A stretch of 64,000 nucleotides of DNA, taken from assembly GCF_019431355.1 (NCBI RefSeq), contig NZ_CP080269.1:1612001-1676000 (forward strand). The letters run 5' to 3'. Origin of the DNA: Paenibacillus sp. R14(2021) (GTDB lineage Bacteria > Bacillota > Bacilli > Paenibacillales > Paenibacillaceae). Made by a program: the position numbers and the translations under genes. Positions within the stretch are counted from its first letter, which is position 1. Each line of letters begins with the position of its first letter. The notes beneath the pieces were generated by a model that worked only from the letters and a program-made list of their open reading frames with translations, ran no database searches and had not been told where the DNA came from. Of the stretch, positions 18,830-27,221 are shown in pieces.

Positions 18830-20230
18830 AATCGTATGAAGGGGGCCCCTGACTTCGTCATTCGGCAGTTCCCTCTTCGTGGATCTTCGGCTTTCACCTG
18901 CCTCTATCTATCCTCGATTGTGGAATCGGCTCTCGTAGATGAATTTGTAATCAAACCCATTCTTGCCGCCGTACCAATCGAAAAGCAAGAGGAGTACGAT
19001 CTGGACGACCTGGGCTGGTTTCACCGCCACATCCCCTTCGTCCAAAACACGGAATGGTCAGATGCCGATGAAGGCATCTGTCTGCTGCTGGAGGGCCAGT
19101 GCTTGCTGATTCCAACCGTTGACCGTTTCTTAAGCTTTGACGTCAAACGCAGTGACTATCGCAGTGTAACTGAGCCTCAATCGGAAGCCACAGTACGCGG
19201 ACCACGAGAAGGTTTCGTCGAAGACATCGGTCGGAACGTAGCTCTTATCCGTAAACGTCTCAAAAGTGAACATTTAGTTTTTGAACAGATGATCATCGGA
19301 ACTAAGACGAAGACCAAAGTGTATTTGACCTATCTGCCCGACATAGCCTCCAATGGCGTCGTATATGAATTTCGTCGTCGGCTGCAGGCCATTCAAGCCG
19401 ACAGCATTCTGGAAAGCTCTTATCTTGAAGATTGGATCCAGGACAAGACGTTATCACCATTCCCTCAACTCATCGGGACAGAACGACCGGACGCGGTGAC
19501 AGGCAAACTGTTGGAAGGGCAAGTAGCTCTTCTTACCGACGGCACTCCGATTGCATTGATTGGTCCAGTGACATTTTTCCAACTTTTCTCTTCACCAGAA
19601 GATTACTACCAGAGGCCGGATATAGCCACACTTACACGATGGTTGCGATTTTTCGCGTTCATGCTCTCGATCTTCATCCCTCCTTTATACATTGCGGTGG
19701 TCACATTCCACCAAGAGCTACTACCGACTTTGCTCTTGATCAACCTGGCCGCGCAGCGGGAAGCTGTGCCTTTTCCAGCATTCCTGGAAGCGATGATCAT
19801 GATGGTCACGTTCGAGATTTTACGTGAAGCCAGTTTACGAATGCCTCGAATTGCCGGTCAATCGATCTCGATCGTCGGTGCTCTTGTACTTGGCATGACC
19901 ACAGTCGAAGCGGGACTCGTCTCCGCGGCCATGGTCATTGTCGTTTCGATTACGGCCATCTCCAATTTTGTGTCTCCAATATACGGCTTTGGCAATGCTC
20001 AGCGGGTCCTCCAGTTCGTATTTATGTTCCTTGCGGGCTTTATGGGGTTATACGGTATTCTGTGCGGAACATTGTTTGTTTTGGTTCATCTAGTTTCATT
20101 GAGTTCCTTCGGTGTGAAGTATATGTCTCCCCTTGCGCCTTTGCTGGTGTCAGACTTTAAAGACACTATTCTACGTGTTCCTCGGTTCTGGTTGAATCAA
20201 AAACCTCAGATGTTTTCTAGGAAAAAATAG
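18785..20230 (+). CDS. gerA: GerA-family spore germination protein (A subunit)
   Basis: A 481-residue A subunit of a germinant receptor in the spore inner membrane. The N-terminal half is the soluble domain (about 1-270, with DWIQDKTLSPFPQLIGTERP at its end). The C-terminal half has four to six membrane segments, with SPEDYYQRP and PFPAFLEAMIMMVTFEILRE, both diagnostic for the family. GTG 18785 is chosen because GGAGGG lies seven bases upstream; ATG 18767 would include that site. It is followed by gerC and gerB in one operon; together they sense a nutrient and trigger ion and dipicolinate release. The ligand cannot be told from sequence. Confidence 0.92.
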   Translation: MPKLSVTEPMQEQIRNRMKGAPDFVIRQFPLRGSSAFTCLYLSSIVESALVDEFVIKPILAAVPIEKQEEYDLDDLGWFHRHIPFVQNTEWSDADEGICLLLEGQCLLIPTVDRFLSFDVKRSDYRSVTEPQSEATVRGPREGFVEDIGRNVALIRKRLKSEHLVFEQMIIGTKTKTKVYLTYLPDIASNGVVYEFRRRLQAIQADSILESSYLEDWIQDKTLSPFPQLIGTERPDAVTGKLLEGQVALLTDGTPIALIGPVTFFQLFSSPEDYYQRPDIATLTRWLRFFAFMLSIFIPPLYIAVVTFHQELLPTLLLINLAAQREAVPFPAFLEAMIMMVTFEILREASLRMPRIAGQSISIVGALVLGMTTVEAGLVSAAMVIVVSITAISNFVSPIYGFGNAQRVLQFVFMFLAGFMGLYGILCGTLFVLVHLVSLSSFGVKYMSPLAPLLVSDFKDTILRVPRFWLNQKPQMFSRKK

Positions 20231-20241
20231 GGGGACGAGCA

Positions 20242-21390
20242 TTGCGAAAATTTTGGCTCTTGATCTTACTAGTCGCCTTACTTGTCTGTTCAGGATGCTG
20301 GGACAAAAAAGAAATCAACGAACTGGCAATTGTCACCTCAGTCGGCATCGACCGGGAACCGTCGACTGGCATGTATATTGCTTATTACCAAGTAATTAAC
20401 CCACCGGCTCTCTCCTCCAGGCAAAGTGGCGGCTCCAAAGCGTCGGTTTACACGTATCGATTTAAGGAATATAGCTTGGGCCGGTTCATGCAGAAAACGA
20501 GCACCATGATGCCGCGTTTGCTTTTCACCTCACATTTGCAGTGCTATATATTATCCGAAGCGGTGGCCCGACAGGGAATCATTGATATTCTCAACTACTT
20601 GGAAACGACTCCCGAATGGCGCATGAATGTTTATCTGTTTGTGACGGATTCCCCTCTAAAGGCCGTAATGAACAGTTTTACGACACTCGAAAAGGTCCCC
20701 GGGCGTCATGCCACCTCGCTTGTTCGCCTTTTTTCGCGGGGGGCCTTTGCGGGGGGCGTAGAACCGATCCGTGTCAAAGACATCGTGACAGGTATGCAAT
20801 TCCATTTGCCGACACTCATACCGATGATCCATTACCGCGGCAAACCGGCAGAAACTACAGAGAGAATGGAGCAGATTGACGCCAGCGAACAAGCGCCATC
20901 CTTTTTTGCGGACAGCGCGGTGTTCTTTAAAGGACGCATGGAAGGACTCTTGGACAGTCAGAATAAATACTATTTTCACATCCTGAACACGAATTATCGG
21001 AAGTTCACAGAAACGCTTAAAGTAAGCGGAAACTATGTTGACGTCGAGACGAATAATGTCAAAGTGAAACGGAAATGGGACCGATCCGCCAATCGCCTCA
21101 ACATCCTCATTCATGCGGATCTCCGCATATTGAACAACCAACAGAATGCGAAATTAACGTTGGAAAACGTACACAAGATCGAAAAGACGTTTAATCGTGT
21201 CGTAGAGGATAACGCGAAGAAGATGGTAGTGTTGGGAAAGCTAAATAACTGGGATCTATTGGGTTTGCAGGATGAAGGGGCTACTTCGAATTCATGGCGG
21301 CGGACATCTGTGAATTTCACGATCACTTCTGACGTTACGATGACCGGGAACAAGAGTGATCCCTATACCAAGGAAGACAAGGAAGGATGA
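20242..21390 (+). CDS. gerC: Ger(x)C-family germination lipoprotein (C subunit)
   Basis: A 382-residue lipoprotein. The signal peptide ends in LLVCSGCWDKKE, with the lipobox cysteine at residue 19, so the protein is anchored on the outer face of the spore inner membrane. ELAIVTSVGID and RLLFTSHLQCYILSE are typical of the Ger(x)C family. Start TTG 20242 with GGGGGACGAG upstream. It begins 11 bases after gerA and ends seven bases before the likely gerB start, so the three are co-transcribed. It lacks internal oddities and looks functional. Confidence 0.9.
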   Translation: MRKFWLLILLVALLVCSGCWDKKEINELAIVTSVGIDREPSTGMYIAYYQVINPPALSSRQSGGSKASVYTYRFKEYSLGRFMQKTSTMMPRLLFTSHLQCYILSEAVARQGIIDILNYLETTPEWRMNVYLFVTDSPLKAVMNSFTTLEKVPGRHATSLVRLFSRGAFAGGVEPIRVKDIVTGMQFHLPTLIPMIHYRGKPAETTERMEQIDASEQAPSFFADSAVFFKGRMEGLLDSQNKYYFHILNTNYRKFTETLKVSGNYVDVETNNVKVKRKWDRSANRLNILIHADLRILNNQQNAKLTLENVHKIEKTFNRVVEDNAKKMVVLGKLNNWDLLGLQDEGATSNSWRRTSVNFTITSDVTMTGNKSDPYTKEDKEG

Positions 21391-21397
21391 TGAGCTT

Positions 21398-22501
21398 ATG
21401 GAATCCGTCCGGCTCAGCGCGTGGCAGTTTCACTTATTGACGCAAATCTATGTCATCGGTACTGCGTTTATTTTGTTACCCGGCCCAATCATCGCGAGCG
21501 CAAAACAATATGGTTGGATTGTTGTCATTTGGGCGACCTTGTATGGGCTAGTGCTTGCTTTCGGATACTCGTACCTTGCTAAGCTGTATCCAGGAAAGAC
21601 GCTTATTGAGATTGCTTTGCAGGCATTCGGCAAGTGGGCCGGCGGCCTCGTCTCGTTACTCTATATCGTTTTTTTCATCCAACTCGCGTCGTGGGTAACG
21701 CGCAACCTTGGCGATTTCATGCATATTAACCTCATGCCACGTACACCTATTTCTGTGTTCCATTTCATGATACTACTCTTCGCTGCGTACGCCGTGTCGA
21801 AGGGCATCGAATCAATCGCCCTGATGAACGAACTTCTGGTGCCATTCCTCTATCTTGCGTTCTGGGTTCCGGTAGTCATCATGCTGCGGGAGTGGAATTG
21901 GCATTATTTTAACTTTGCCTACCCTTTCCAGATTAGCAACGCCGTTATTCAAACTCGATACGTGTTAGCATTCCCCTTTATGGAAACAGTTGCGTTCTTG
22001 ATGATCATTCCGTTCGTGCAGAGGAAAGTAAATTTCGCGTTTATTACGGGAATCACTATCGCCGGCGTAATGTTGGCCGCTTGCGTTTTTATTTCTATTG
22101 GTGTTCTAGGCGTGTATCGCGGACAGCACTTGGTTTACCCAATCTTTTCTATGTTCCGCGAAATGAGATTTACCGGTTTCATCGAGCATTTGGAAGCGAT
22201 TCTGTCTGTGAATATCGTGCTGGTAGTATGTATTAAGCTTTGCATACTATTCTATTGTGCTGTTTCGGGTGTCTGCCAATTGTTCAAGATTGAGAGGCGA
22301 TACACCGTCATTTATCCGATGGTGTGGGTCATATCTGCGTATTCGCTACTTTTTATGAATATCGTCGAAAATCTCGATTGGATAAAAAAATATTTGTTCG
22401 AGTACTACTCATTATTCGCTGTTGCTTTTCCCGTTCTCTTCATCGTCGTGGCCAAATGGAGAAATAATGATCAGCGGATGAAGAAGGACGGCTCTGCATG
22501 A
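21398..22501 (+). CDS. gerB: GerB-family germination permease (B subunit)
   Basis: A 367-residue integral membrane protein of the spore germination/APC superfamily with about ten membrane helices. LLTQIYVIGTAFILLPGPII opens helix 1, and KGIESIALMNELLVPFLYL lies mid-protein. B subunits form the ligand-binding channel of the receptor. ATG 21398 has GGAAGGA ten bases upstream; a longer frame from 21356 would overlap gerC by 35 bases. It ends the ger operon. No terminator was found before the RNA-like structure at 22581. Confidence 0.9.
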   Translation: MESVRLSAWQFHLLTQIYVIGTAFILLPGPIIASAKQYGWIVVIWATLYGLVLAFGYSYLAKLYPGKTLIEIALQAFGKWAGGLVSLLYIVFFIQLASWVTRNLGDFMHINLMPRTPISVFHFMILLFAAYAVSKGIESIALMNELLVPFLYLAFWVPVVIMLREWNWHYFNFAYPFQISNAVIQTRYVLAFPFMETVAFLMIIPFVQRKVNFAFITGITIAGVMLAACVFISIGVLGVYRGQHLVYPIFSMFREMRFTGFIEHLEAILSVNIVLVVCIKLCILFYCAVSGVCQLFKIERRYTVIYPMVWVISAYSLLFMNIVENLDWIKKYLFEYYSLFAVAFPVLFIVVAKWRNNDQRMKKDGSA

Positions 22502-22580
22502 CGATTCTGGTCGCCGTTTATGCCCCAACCATCGGAATTTTTATGTGAAAACCTTGATCCATTTGAATGATGACTTGGTG

Positions 22581-22752
22581 GGTGACTCGGGGAAGGCGCT
22601 GACTTCATATAACTCGCTGCGGGCTTACGCCCTTGGTCTAGGCCGATGCAGAAGTGCCGAGGGTGAATTCAGCCGGACAACTCCTATGCGAGGCTAAGTC
22701 TGGCGACCCGTCCCTCCGGCGGTTAGGTGGTGCGGGTGTGTCCGGCTGAATC
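22581..22752 (+). ncRNA. HEARO/omega-RNA-like structured RNA (orphan)
   Basis: A GC-rich island in an AT-rich gap with several nested pairings: a perfect 12-base stem TTCAGCCGGACA (22668-22679) with TGTCCGGCTGAA (22739-22750); CTCGG (22586-22590) with CCGAG (22657-22661); CTGC (22617-22620) with GCAG (22648-22651); and GGGC-TTAC-GCCC (22621-22632). Single-stranded-looking blocks such as GGTCTAGGCCGATGCAGAAG and GAGGGTGAATTC recall the HEARO RNAs that serve as IscB guide scaffolds. No IscB-like gene follows. Identification is from memory of the family and needs a covariance-model search. Confidence 0.5.
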
Positions 22753-22971
22753 TACATCGAAGTTTCGTCCAGGAAAATCAGCTTCAGCACTTATTCGCCT
22801 TCGGGTGCCCAACTCTATTTGGCTTACCACAACCGTAAGAAAATGCTGGTATCTTGCCATAAGGTTGCAATTAATTATTATTCCTGCCCCCGCCGTCTCC
22901 CAGTGTTAGCCGGCTCATCAATGGACCCAGTCAAAATTGAACATGTCATCTTCGTATTTATACGACTGTAT

Positions 22972-23126
22972 TGAGAAAATAAAGTATTAGACTGGATGTA
23001 TTGTAGCCGCGCGGTTTTTTCGATATACAAACCGTCACATTCCGAAAATTAAGTATTAGACTAACCCCAAAAACGAAACAGCAGCAGCTATGGACTGAGA
23101 AAATAAAGTCCTAGACTGCTGCTGCT
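22972..23126. repeat. Second dispersed repeat cluster with nested hairpin
   Basis: GAGAAAATAAAGTATTAGAC (22973), GAAAATTAAGTATTAGAC (23044) and GAGAAAATAAAGTCCTAGAC (23097) recur at about 50-70 base steps. The last sits in a long hairpin: CAGCAGCAG (23079-23087), CTA and GGACT pair with AGTCC, TAG and CTGCTGCTG (23116-23124). A T-rich tail follows, so it may also work as a terminator. The gap 22753-22971 shows nothing else. Confidence 0.5.
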
Positions 23127-23127
23127 T

Positions 23128-23165
23128 TATTTAACTAACGTTCCCAATTAGCGTAATCGGCTGTT
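23128..23165. repeat. Dispersed hairpin repeat, copy R7 (partial)
   Basis: CGTTCCCAATTAGCGTAATC then GGCTGTTGCCGG. The core overlaps the stop codon of the gene ending at 23148. Confidence 0.5.
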
Positions 23166-23456
23166 GCCGGAATTAGTCAGCGTCGCGTTGCTCTTTCCCA
23201 TTAGAATTCCCGCCAAAAGATAGCATAATGAAGTAGCTAAAAATAACTTAAAGATACTAGGCGTCATGGCTAGGTAGAGACTTAAAGGTAACGACCAAAA
23301 AAAAGCGATGAACAGGATGAAACGTTTCTTAATAATCGTGCCTATTACTACAACAAATGCGGGGGCTAAAAGAAATGCTCCCGTTCTTATCATAACATCA
23401 TTACTTAGTGAAGCAGAATTATATGGGTTATTGAAGTTTAGGATTAGCCATACCAC
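23148..23456 (-). CDS. Small membrane protein of unknown function
   Basis: 102 residues with three probable membrane helices (FLLAPAFVVVIGTII, FILFIAFFWSLPLSLYLAM, LFLATSLCYLLAGILM). I do not recognise it. The frame is open upstream to about 23510 without a start codon. A good ribosome site (AGGAGGG at about 23508-23514) followed by GTGTTGGGG would give an N-terminal helix (YFSILSSLGTIVVWLIL) if one G of the GGGG run were absent. So the gene may carry a one-base insertion. Its stop codon lies inside repeat R7. Confidence 0.5.
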   Translation of the reverse strand: MVWLILNFNNPYNSASLSNDVMIRTGAFLLAPAFVVVIGTIIKKRFILFIAFFWSLPLSLYLAMTPSIFKLFLATSLCYLLAGILMGKSNATLTNSGNSRLR

Positions 23457-23555
23457 TATCGTTCCTAAAGATGAAAGGATGCTAAAATATCCCCAACACC
23501 TTTTCCCTCCTAAGCAATAGTATTTTATAAATCATATGGTACCACATATTGGAAG

Positions 23556-23651
23556 TATTCTGCCAGTTAGCTTAATGAAAAATGGAACAGCTGCCAACGG
23601 CAAACTGCTGCATGAATCGTTGAACTATCATGTTCCCAGTTAGTTTAATTC
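23556..23651. repeat. Dispersed hairpin repeat, copy R8 (uninterrupted)
   Basis: TCTGCCAGTTAGCTTAATGA, hairpin CAGCTGCC...GGCAAACTGCTG, then GTTGAACTATCATGTTCCCA and GTTAGTTTAATTCAA. This copy shows the empty IS110 target: TTGAA-CT-ATC. The last core contains the stop codon of the gene at 23640. Confidence 0.65.
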
Positions 23652-23996
23652 AATCGCGACACATGCGATCTGACAATCCATCATGGGTATCTCCATTGAA
23701 CATTTATAAAGTGAAACACCATTGATTTCAATATCTTCAATCGTTATCTCATGCAAGAAGAAGTCCATTTCACCTGGTTTGACAGGGACATTACCCTTCA
23801 TACTTTCCAGCCAGGTGTTGATACTTACCGAAAAACAATCCCTAAAGAAAATGACCTTATCATTTTCATCATTTTCTAAATCCCCATATCTCATTTGAAC
23901 TAAATGTGATACATGATCGTATGAGAAGCCCTTTAACCTAGTATCAATATAATCTGTTCCTAATTGTTCAATCAGTACCTGACTACTAGGTCTCAT
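23640..23996 (-). CDS. Hypothetical protein
   Basis: A 118-residue acidic soluble protein without signal peptide or membrane segment; I do not recognise the family. The C-terminal half looks like beta strands (FFLHEITIEDIEINGVSLYK) and it resembles in size the orphan immunity-type proteins common in Firmicute accessory regions, but nothing in its neighbourhood supports that role. Start ATG 23996; no strong ribosome site (TTGAGAGG lies about 9-16 bases upstream). The TAA stop is part of repeat R8. Confidence 0.55.
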   Translation of the reverse strand: MRPSSQVLIEQLGTDYIDTRLKGFSYDHVSHLVQMRYGDLENDENDKVIFFRDCFSVSINTWLESMKGNVPVKPGEMDFFLHEITIEDIEINGVSLYKCSMEIPMMDCQIACVAIELN

Positions 23997-24049
23997 GCAA
24001 AATCAATCCTCTCAATTATGATCTGGTTCCCCTAAACCATTCGCTAGGA

Positions 24050-24145
24050 AATTAAACTATCCTGCCCGTTTAACTGAACGAAGGCTGCAGTTAGCCGGCA
24101 GCCTGATGTCGTTGTGCTATAGTACCCGTTAATTCAATAGAAAAT
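24050..24145. repeat. Dispersed hairpin repeat, copy R9 (uninterrupted)
   Basis: AAACTATCCTGCCCGTTTAA, hairpin GGCTGC...GCAGCC region (24082-24102), GTTGTGCTATAGTACCCGTT then AATTCAATAG. Complete copy with two cores and a central hairpin. Confidence 0.6.
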
Positions 24146-24194
24146 TCAGAGCGATTTGGTCCATGTTCGTTCTTCAATGTCGCTCACTAACACC

Positions 24195-24299
24195 TTATAA
24201 TGATCGGTTTTCTCGTACTAAGGCCACTAAGTTTACGGTAAGCTGGTCGATCTGCTCCTGGATCTGTTGTTTATAGTCCTCGAGAATCCGTCTGCGTGG
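24195..24299 (-). pseudogene. MerR-type regulator C-terminal fragment
   Basis: The minus strand reads RILEDYKQQIQEQIDQLTVN, LVALVRENRSL and a stop at 24195. This looks like the dimerisation coiled coil at the end of MerR-family regulators. The DNA-binding part is missing. Tentative, because a short coiled coil is weak evidence. Confidence 0.3.
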
Positions 24300-24387
24300 A
24301 ACCTACCGGGTTCTTTTCGAAATTCAACATCATGAGAAGACCGTTTACATACGTGTAATCAATTAGCGTGGCGGAATATATCAAATA

Positions 24388-24416
24388 AACCCGATTCAGT
24401 TTTAGAATCGGGTTTT
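24388..24416 (+). terminator. Rho-independent terminator
   Basis: AAACCCGATTC-agtttta-GAATCGGGTTTT; ends a transcript coming from the left or, as a remnant, one from a lost gene. The IS110-type remnant begins about 18 bases after it. Confidence 0.7.
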
Positions 24417-24434
24417 GTTGGAAAATCGATTGCA

Positions 24435-24790
24435 CTCCCTCAGTACGCTTTGATTTTCTAGCGAATACTCGCTTATTCGCAGGATTTCATCCCCTTTGCA
24501 ATAGGATGAAGGATGTGACGAGGCCAGAACCTTCAGATTCAACTGTTAGAAGGTATCCGGGAACAGAGGCGAGGTGAATATCGCTAAATAGTTCCATATT
24601 ACTGCACGTATTTCTCCACACAGTCTTTGGAGGTTTTCGCTCTCAACGGGGCATATGCCCTGTCATTCCTTCGTCACACCTATCCAAATGGTGGAGGCCG
24701 GTCTTTCTAACGGAACGGATCGGTGCCCTTTTGCGCAACGCATCCGGTACCCCGTGATCTCTTTATGAGATCCTGTGAATAAGCCAACAA
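24435..24790 (-). mobile_element. Diverged IS110-type remnant (non-coding end only)
   Basis: Starts CT-CCCTCAGTACG like the two full copies and keeps conserved blocks (CGAATACTCGCTTATTCGCA, GGTGGAGGCCGGTCTT, CATCCGGTACCCCGTG). The closing arms are CTTATTCGCAGGATTTCA (24472-24489) and TGAGATCCTGTGAATAAG (24766-24783). Changes in the right arm keep pairing as G-T wobbles, which supports selection on an RNA stem. The guide positions are different (TTTCTAACGG where copies 1 and 2 have TTGCTATCGTTACGG), so it had another target. The transposase is gone. Confidence 0.7.
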
Positions 24791-24831
24791 TCGAATTACA
24801 TGAACGCTGTCAACATCGTTTTATTCAGCCT

Positions 24832-24899
24832 TTCCCATGACTTTTCACCCTTTCGTTGTGTTGGACAGCGTCTCTGGCCCATTTACACAGATTGCTGTA
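24832..24899. repeat. Duplicated SDR leader segment
   Basis: Sixty-eight bases nearly identical to 27951-28018, which are the start codon and leader of the SDR at 27222. Here they sit just beyond the stop codon of tetR (24902). The homology ends within a base or two of that stop codon, marking a recombination joint. Confidence 0.75.
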
Positions 24900-24901
24900 T
24901 C

Positions 24902-25453
24902 TTATAGATCATTCATCCAGATGGCGCTCGCGATAACATTGAAAAGATGATCAGTCCGTGGCGCAAATGAAGGTTGGCCGACAAGCCAGCCGACCGCCGA
25001 TATCATGGCGAACAAGTCGTCCCCATTCATATCGGCGCGCGCCGTTCCCTCGGTCTGAGCACGGAGCAATAGTCGCGCGCCCGCTGAGTGCACCGCTACG
25101 CATGTAGCGTAAAGCGCGGAGTCCGGGTCCGCGTGGGCGCTCGCCATCAAGGCGACAACGCCGCTATAGCTTTGGACGAAAGCCACCACTTCGCGAAACC
25201 AGGACACGAGCGCTTCGTCAGGTGGATTCGACGTTTCGAGTTCGCCTGCCCTCTGCGTCAGTGCCTCCAGATTCGTACGCAGCAACGCTTCGAACAAGGC
25301 TTCCCGCGTCGGGAAATGACGAAGCAGTGTGGCTAACCCGACGTCGGCCCGGCGGGCGATATCTCGCATGGACGCATCGACACCATGCTCGGCGACGACG
25401 TCACGCGCGACTGCAAGTAAATGACTGTAATTTTTTCTGGCGTCGGCTCGCAT
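24902..25453 (-). CDS. TetR/AcrR family repressor
   Basis: A complete 183-residue TetR repressor. SMRDIARRADVGLATLLRHF is the DNA-binding helix-turn-helix (about residues 26-45); the rest is the ligand domain. Its first 50 codons are almost identical to fragments at 1-153 and 28109-28261. Start ATG 25453; no clear ribosome site directly upstream, and the operator-promoter that accompanies the other copies is missing here. This is the only full copy and is the likely repressor for the operators at 622, 657 and 28079. It appears inverted relative to the SDR operon it probably once faced. Confidence 0.85.
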   Translation of the reverse strand: MRADARKNYSHLLAVARDVVAEHGVDASMRDIARRADVGLATLLRHFPTREALFEALLRTNLEALTQRAGELETSNPPDEALVSWFREVVAFVQSYSGVVALMASAHADPDSALYATCVAVHSAGARLLLRAQTEGTARADMNGDDLFAMISAVGWLVGQPSFAPRTDHLFNVIASAIWMNDL

Positions 25454-25963
25454 ATGTTTTCACCTCACTCAAATAGCGAAAGCTTACTGTCACGTTTAGG
25501 CGTTGATTTTCCCTGCGTTCCCGATACGCGACTTTTCTCGGCATGTTATAACTTGATCTGTAAAAACCACAAAAAGATTTGTTATTGGGACATTCCATCG
25601 AAAGCTAATATGTCATTTCAGTATCAAAGGGAATGGATCTCAACTATTCTTCTAATCGGTATTGATCAATTAGACGTTACTGTATGCGCTCTTGGGCGTG
25701 GGTAGTTTAGGAAAAATTGTAATGCACAATTTATCGTTTTTAGCCTCCCGCCGGATGCGAACTCTCATTTCTTCCCAGCCAAGCGAAATTGAAACGTTAG
25801 TATTGCCCACGTAACATTATCCCTTAAAAATAGCGAATGCTAGCATGTGGTAAACCACAAGCCACGCTTTTATTATGAATCGAGGGCAGGCCGACTCCCT
25901 AAGGAGCCAGCCAGCCATGATCCAATATCAACTCCAATGTGCTACATAATCATTATATCAAAT
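25454..25963. other. Gap without recognisable gene
   Basis: I see no convincing coding frame, repeat or promoter. Short frames present on both strands have no ribosome sites. Confidence 0.4.
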
Positions 25964-26146
25964 TCAATCTTCCTCGTCAGTATCTCCATAATTTCTTCCT
26001 TGGTCGTCATAGCCTTTCAACTTTTGTCCAATTACATCATTTCGCACTTGTTCACGGATGGTGTTCCAGTCGGATGCAGGTAAATTTGTTTTAAAAACCC
26101 CGAAAGATACACCAACAGTATTGGAAGTAGATTGGTAATAGGCCGT
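25964..26146 (-). pseudogene. C-terminal gene fragment, unknown
   Basis: A coding-looking frame of 60 codons without a start codon: YYQSTSNTVGVSFGVFKTNL, then PASDWNTIREQVRNDVIGQK and an acidic end (YGDTDEED). A TAG precedes it. The composition is that of a real protein tail, possibly an exported or phage-type protein, but I do not recognise it. Confidence 0.3.
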
Positions 26147-26149
26147 CTA

Positions 26150-26546
26150 GGTATGTTGCGGTTTTCCGTCGATTCTACGATCTGCTTGAATTCTTTGATT
26201 TCATACCATCGGGCAGCCGCAAGCGCGACGGGTGCAGGCCACGACCGAAGCTTCATCGTCTCGGCGTTCAAACAGCTGCGTAGCGCCTTCGCCATCGCAC
26301 AGCTGGCGAAGGAGGCGAGGGCCGAGCGCCTTCGCCCGACCCTCACGCCCGACCAGGTGCGGAAACAGGAGTGTCAAGCCCATCAGCTTCCCGAGGCTGG
26401 AAGGCGTCAGACAGACCCACAAGCGCGCACACGCCAGATGATCGGCAAGTGTCTGTCTACTACCGGCGTCGCCCTCGCTTCAATCAAACTGTGGCTGCTC
26501 TTTGTCCACGAGGCAGGATCGCATCGAAATTTGCGATCACGATTCA
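26150..26546. other. GC-rich stretch of foreign composition, unassigned
   Basis: About 400 bases much richer in GC than the preceding kilobase, like the SDR/reductase module it adjoins. Several frames are open simply because of composition; none shows a domain or ribosome site I can support. Probably part of the transferred segment. Confidence 0.35.
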
Positions 26547-27146
26547 TCAGTCGAACTTTACCAAATCCTTAAAGATCAGTTGACCCCAGCTATTTCCGCG
26601 CGCCTGCACAAGTAGTCCGCCTTCAGAAAGCCCGCCAAGTTTGATCGGCGCGAAACCGAGATTTTCCGCAAGCGCACCAATCTCCGCTGCTGCGCCGTCA
26701 TCGTCGCTCGCCAGGAACACGACTCTCCTGCCACCATGAACGGCCGGATCTTGGTCAAGGACGGCAGCGACCAAATGGTTGAAGCCCTTGACCAGTCGTC
26801 CACCAGTGAAGGCTTGCGCGACGAACTTGGAAGAAGGCTGTCCTCCCAGTTCCTCAGGGGCCACGCCGTAGGCATTGGTCACATCGACGATGGTCTTCCC
26901 CTGCCAGGTGGAGAGCGCCTTCGCGACATCCGGGTGCGACTCGAAACGGACAGCCAAAAAGATGATGTCCGCCTTGACGGCGTCCGCCAATTTTTTGGGA
27001 ATGATCTCTGGTCCGATCGCGGCCGCAGCGGATGCAAAGCTTTCCGGGTCGCGAGTGGTTGCAACGGATACTTCGATGCCGCTTCGGGCAAACGCCTTAG
27101 CAAGAGCCTGGCCGATCTTGCCGAAGCCAATAATTGCGTAGCTCAT
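26547..27146 (-). CDS. NADPH-dependent F420 reductase-like protein
   Basis: A 199-residue paralog of the protein at 1589 (GFGKIGQALAKAFARSGIEV at the N-terminus is the Rossmann motif; KGFNHLVAAVL and LVQARGNSWGQLIF are family features). It would bind NADP(H); substrate unknown. Start ATG 27146 with GAAGGAGAAG upstream. It lies 75 bases after the SDR on the same strand and shares its TetR-controlled promoter. The ending (KDLVKFD) matches that of the 1589 copy (QDFVKFK). Confidence 0.83.
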   Translation of the reverse strand: MSYAIIGFGKIGQALAKAFARSGIEVSVATTRDPESFASAAAAIGPEIIPKKLADAVKADIIFLAVRFESHPDVAKALSTWQGKTIVDVTNAYGVAPEELGGQPSSKFVAQAFTGGRLVKGFNHLVAAVLDQDPAVHGGRRVVFLASDDDGAAAEIGALAENLGFAPIKLGGLSEGGLLVQARGNSWGQLIFKDLVKFD

Positions 27147-27221
27147 ATATTCTTCTCCTTCAGTTTACCACGCCCTACGGGCTCCGAATATCGAATGGAG
27201 TGACCGGCCGGGCGTAGCGCG

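Noticed and set aside
22727..22909. 60-codon frame after the germination operon
   Set aside because: It begins inside the structured RNA and shows no protein-like pattern; it is not IscB.
26132..26572. 146-codon frame in the GC-rich stretch
   Set aside because: Other frames are equally open and none has a ribosome site or family pattern; left unassigned.
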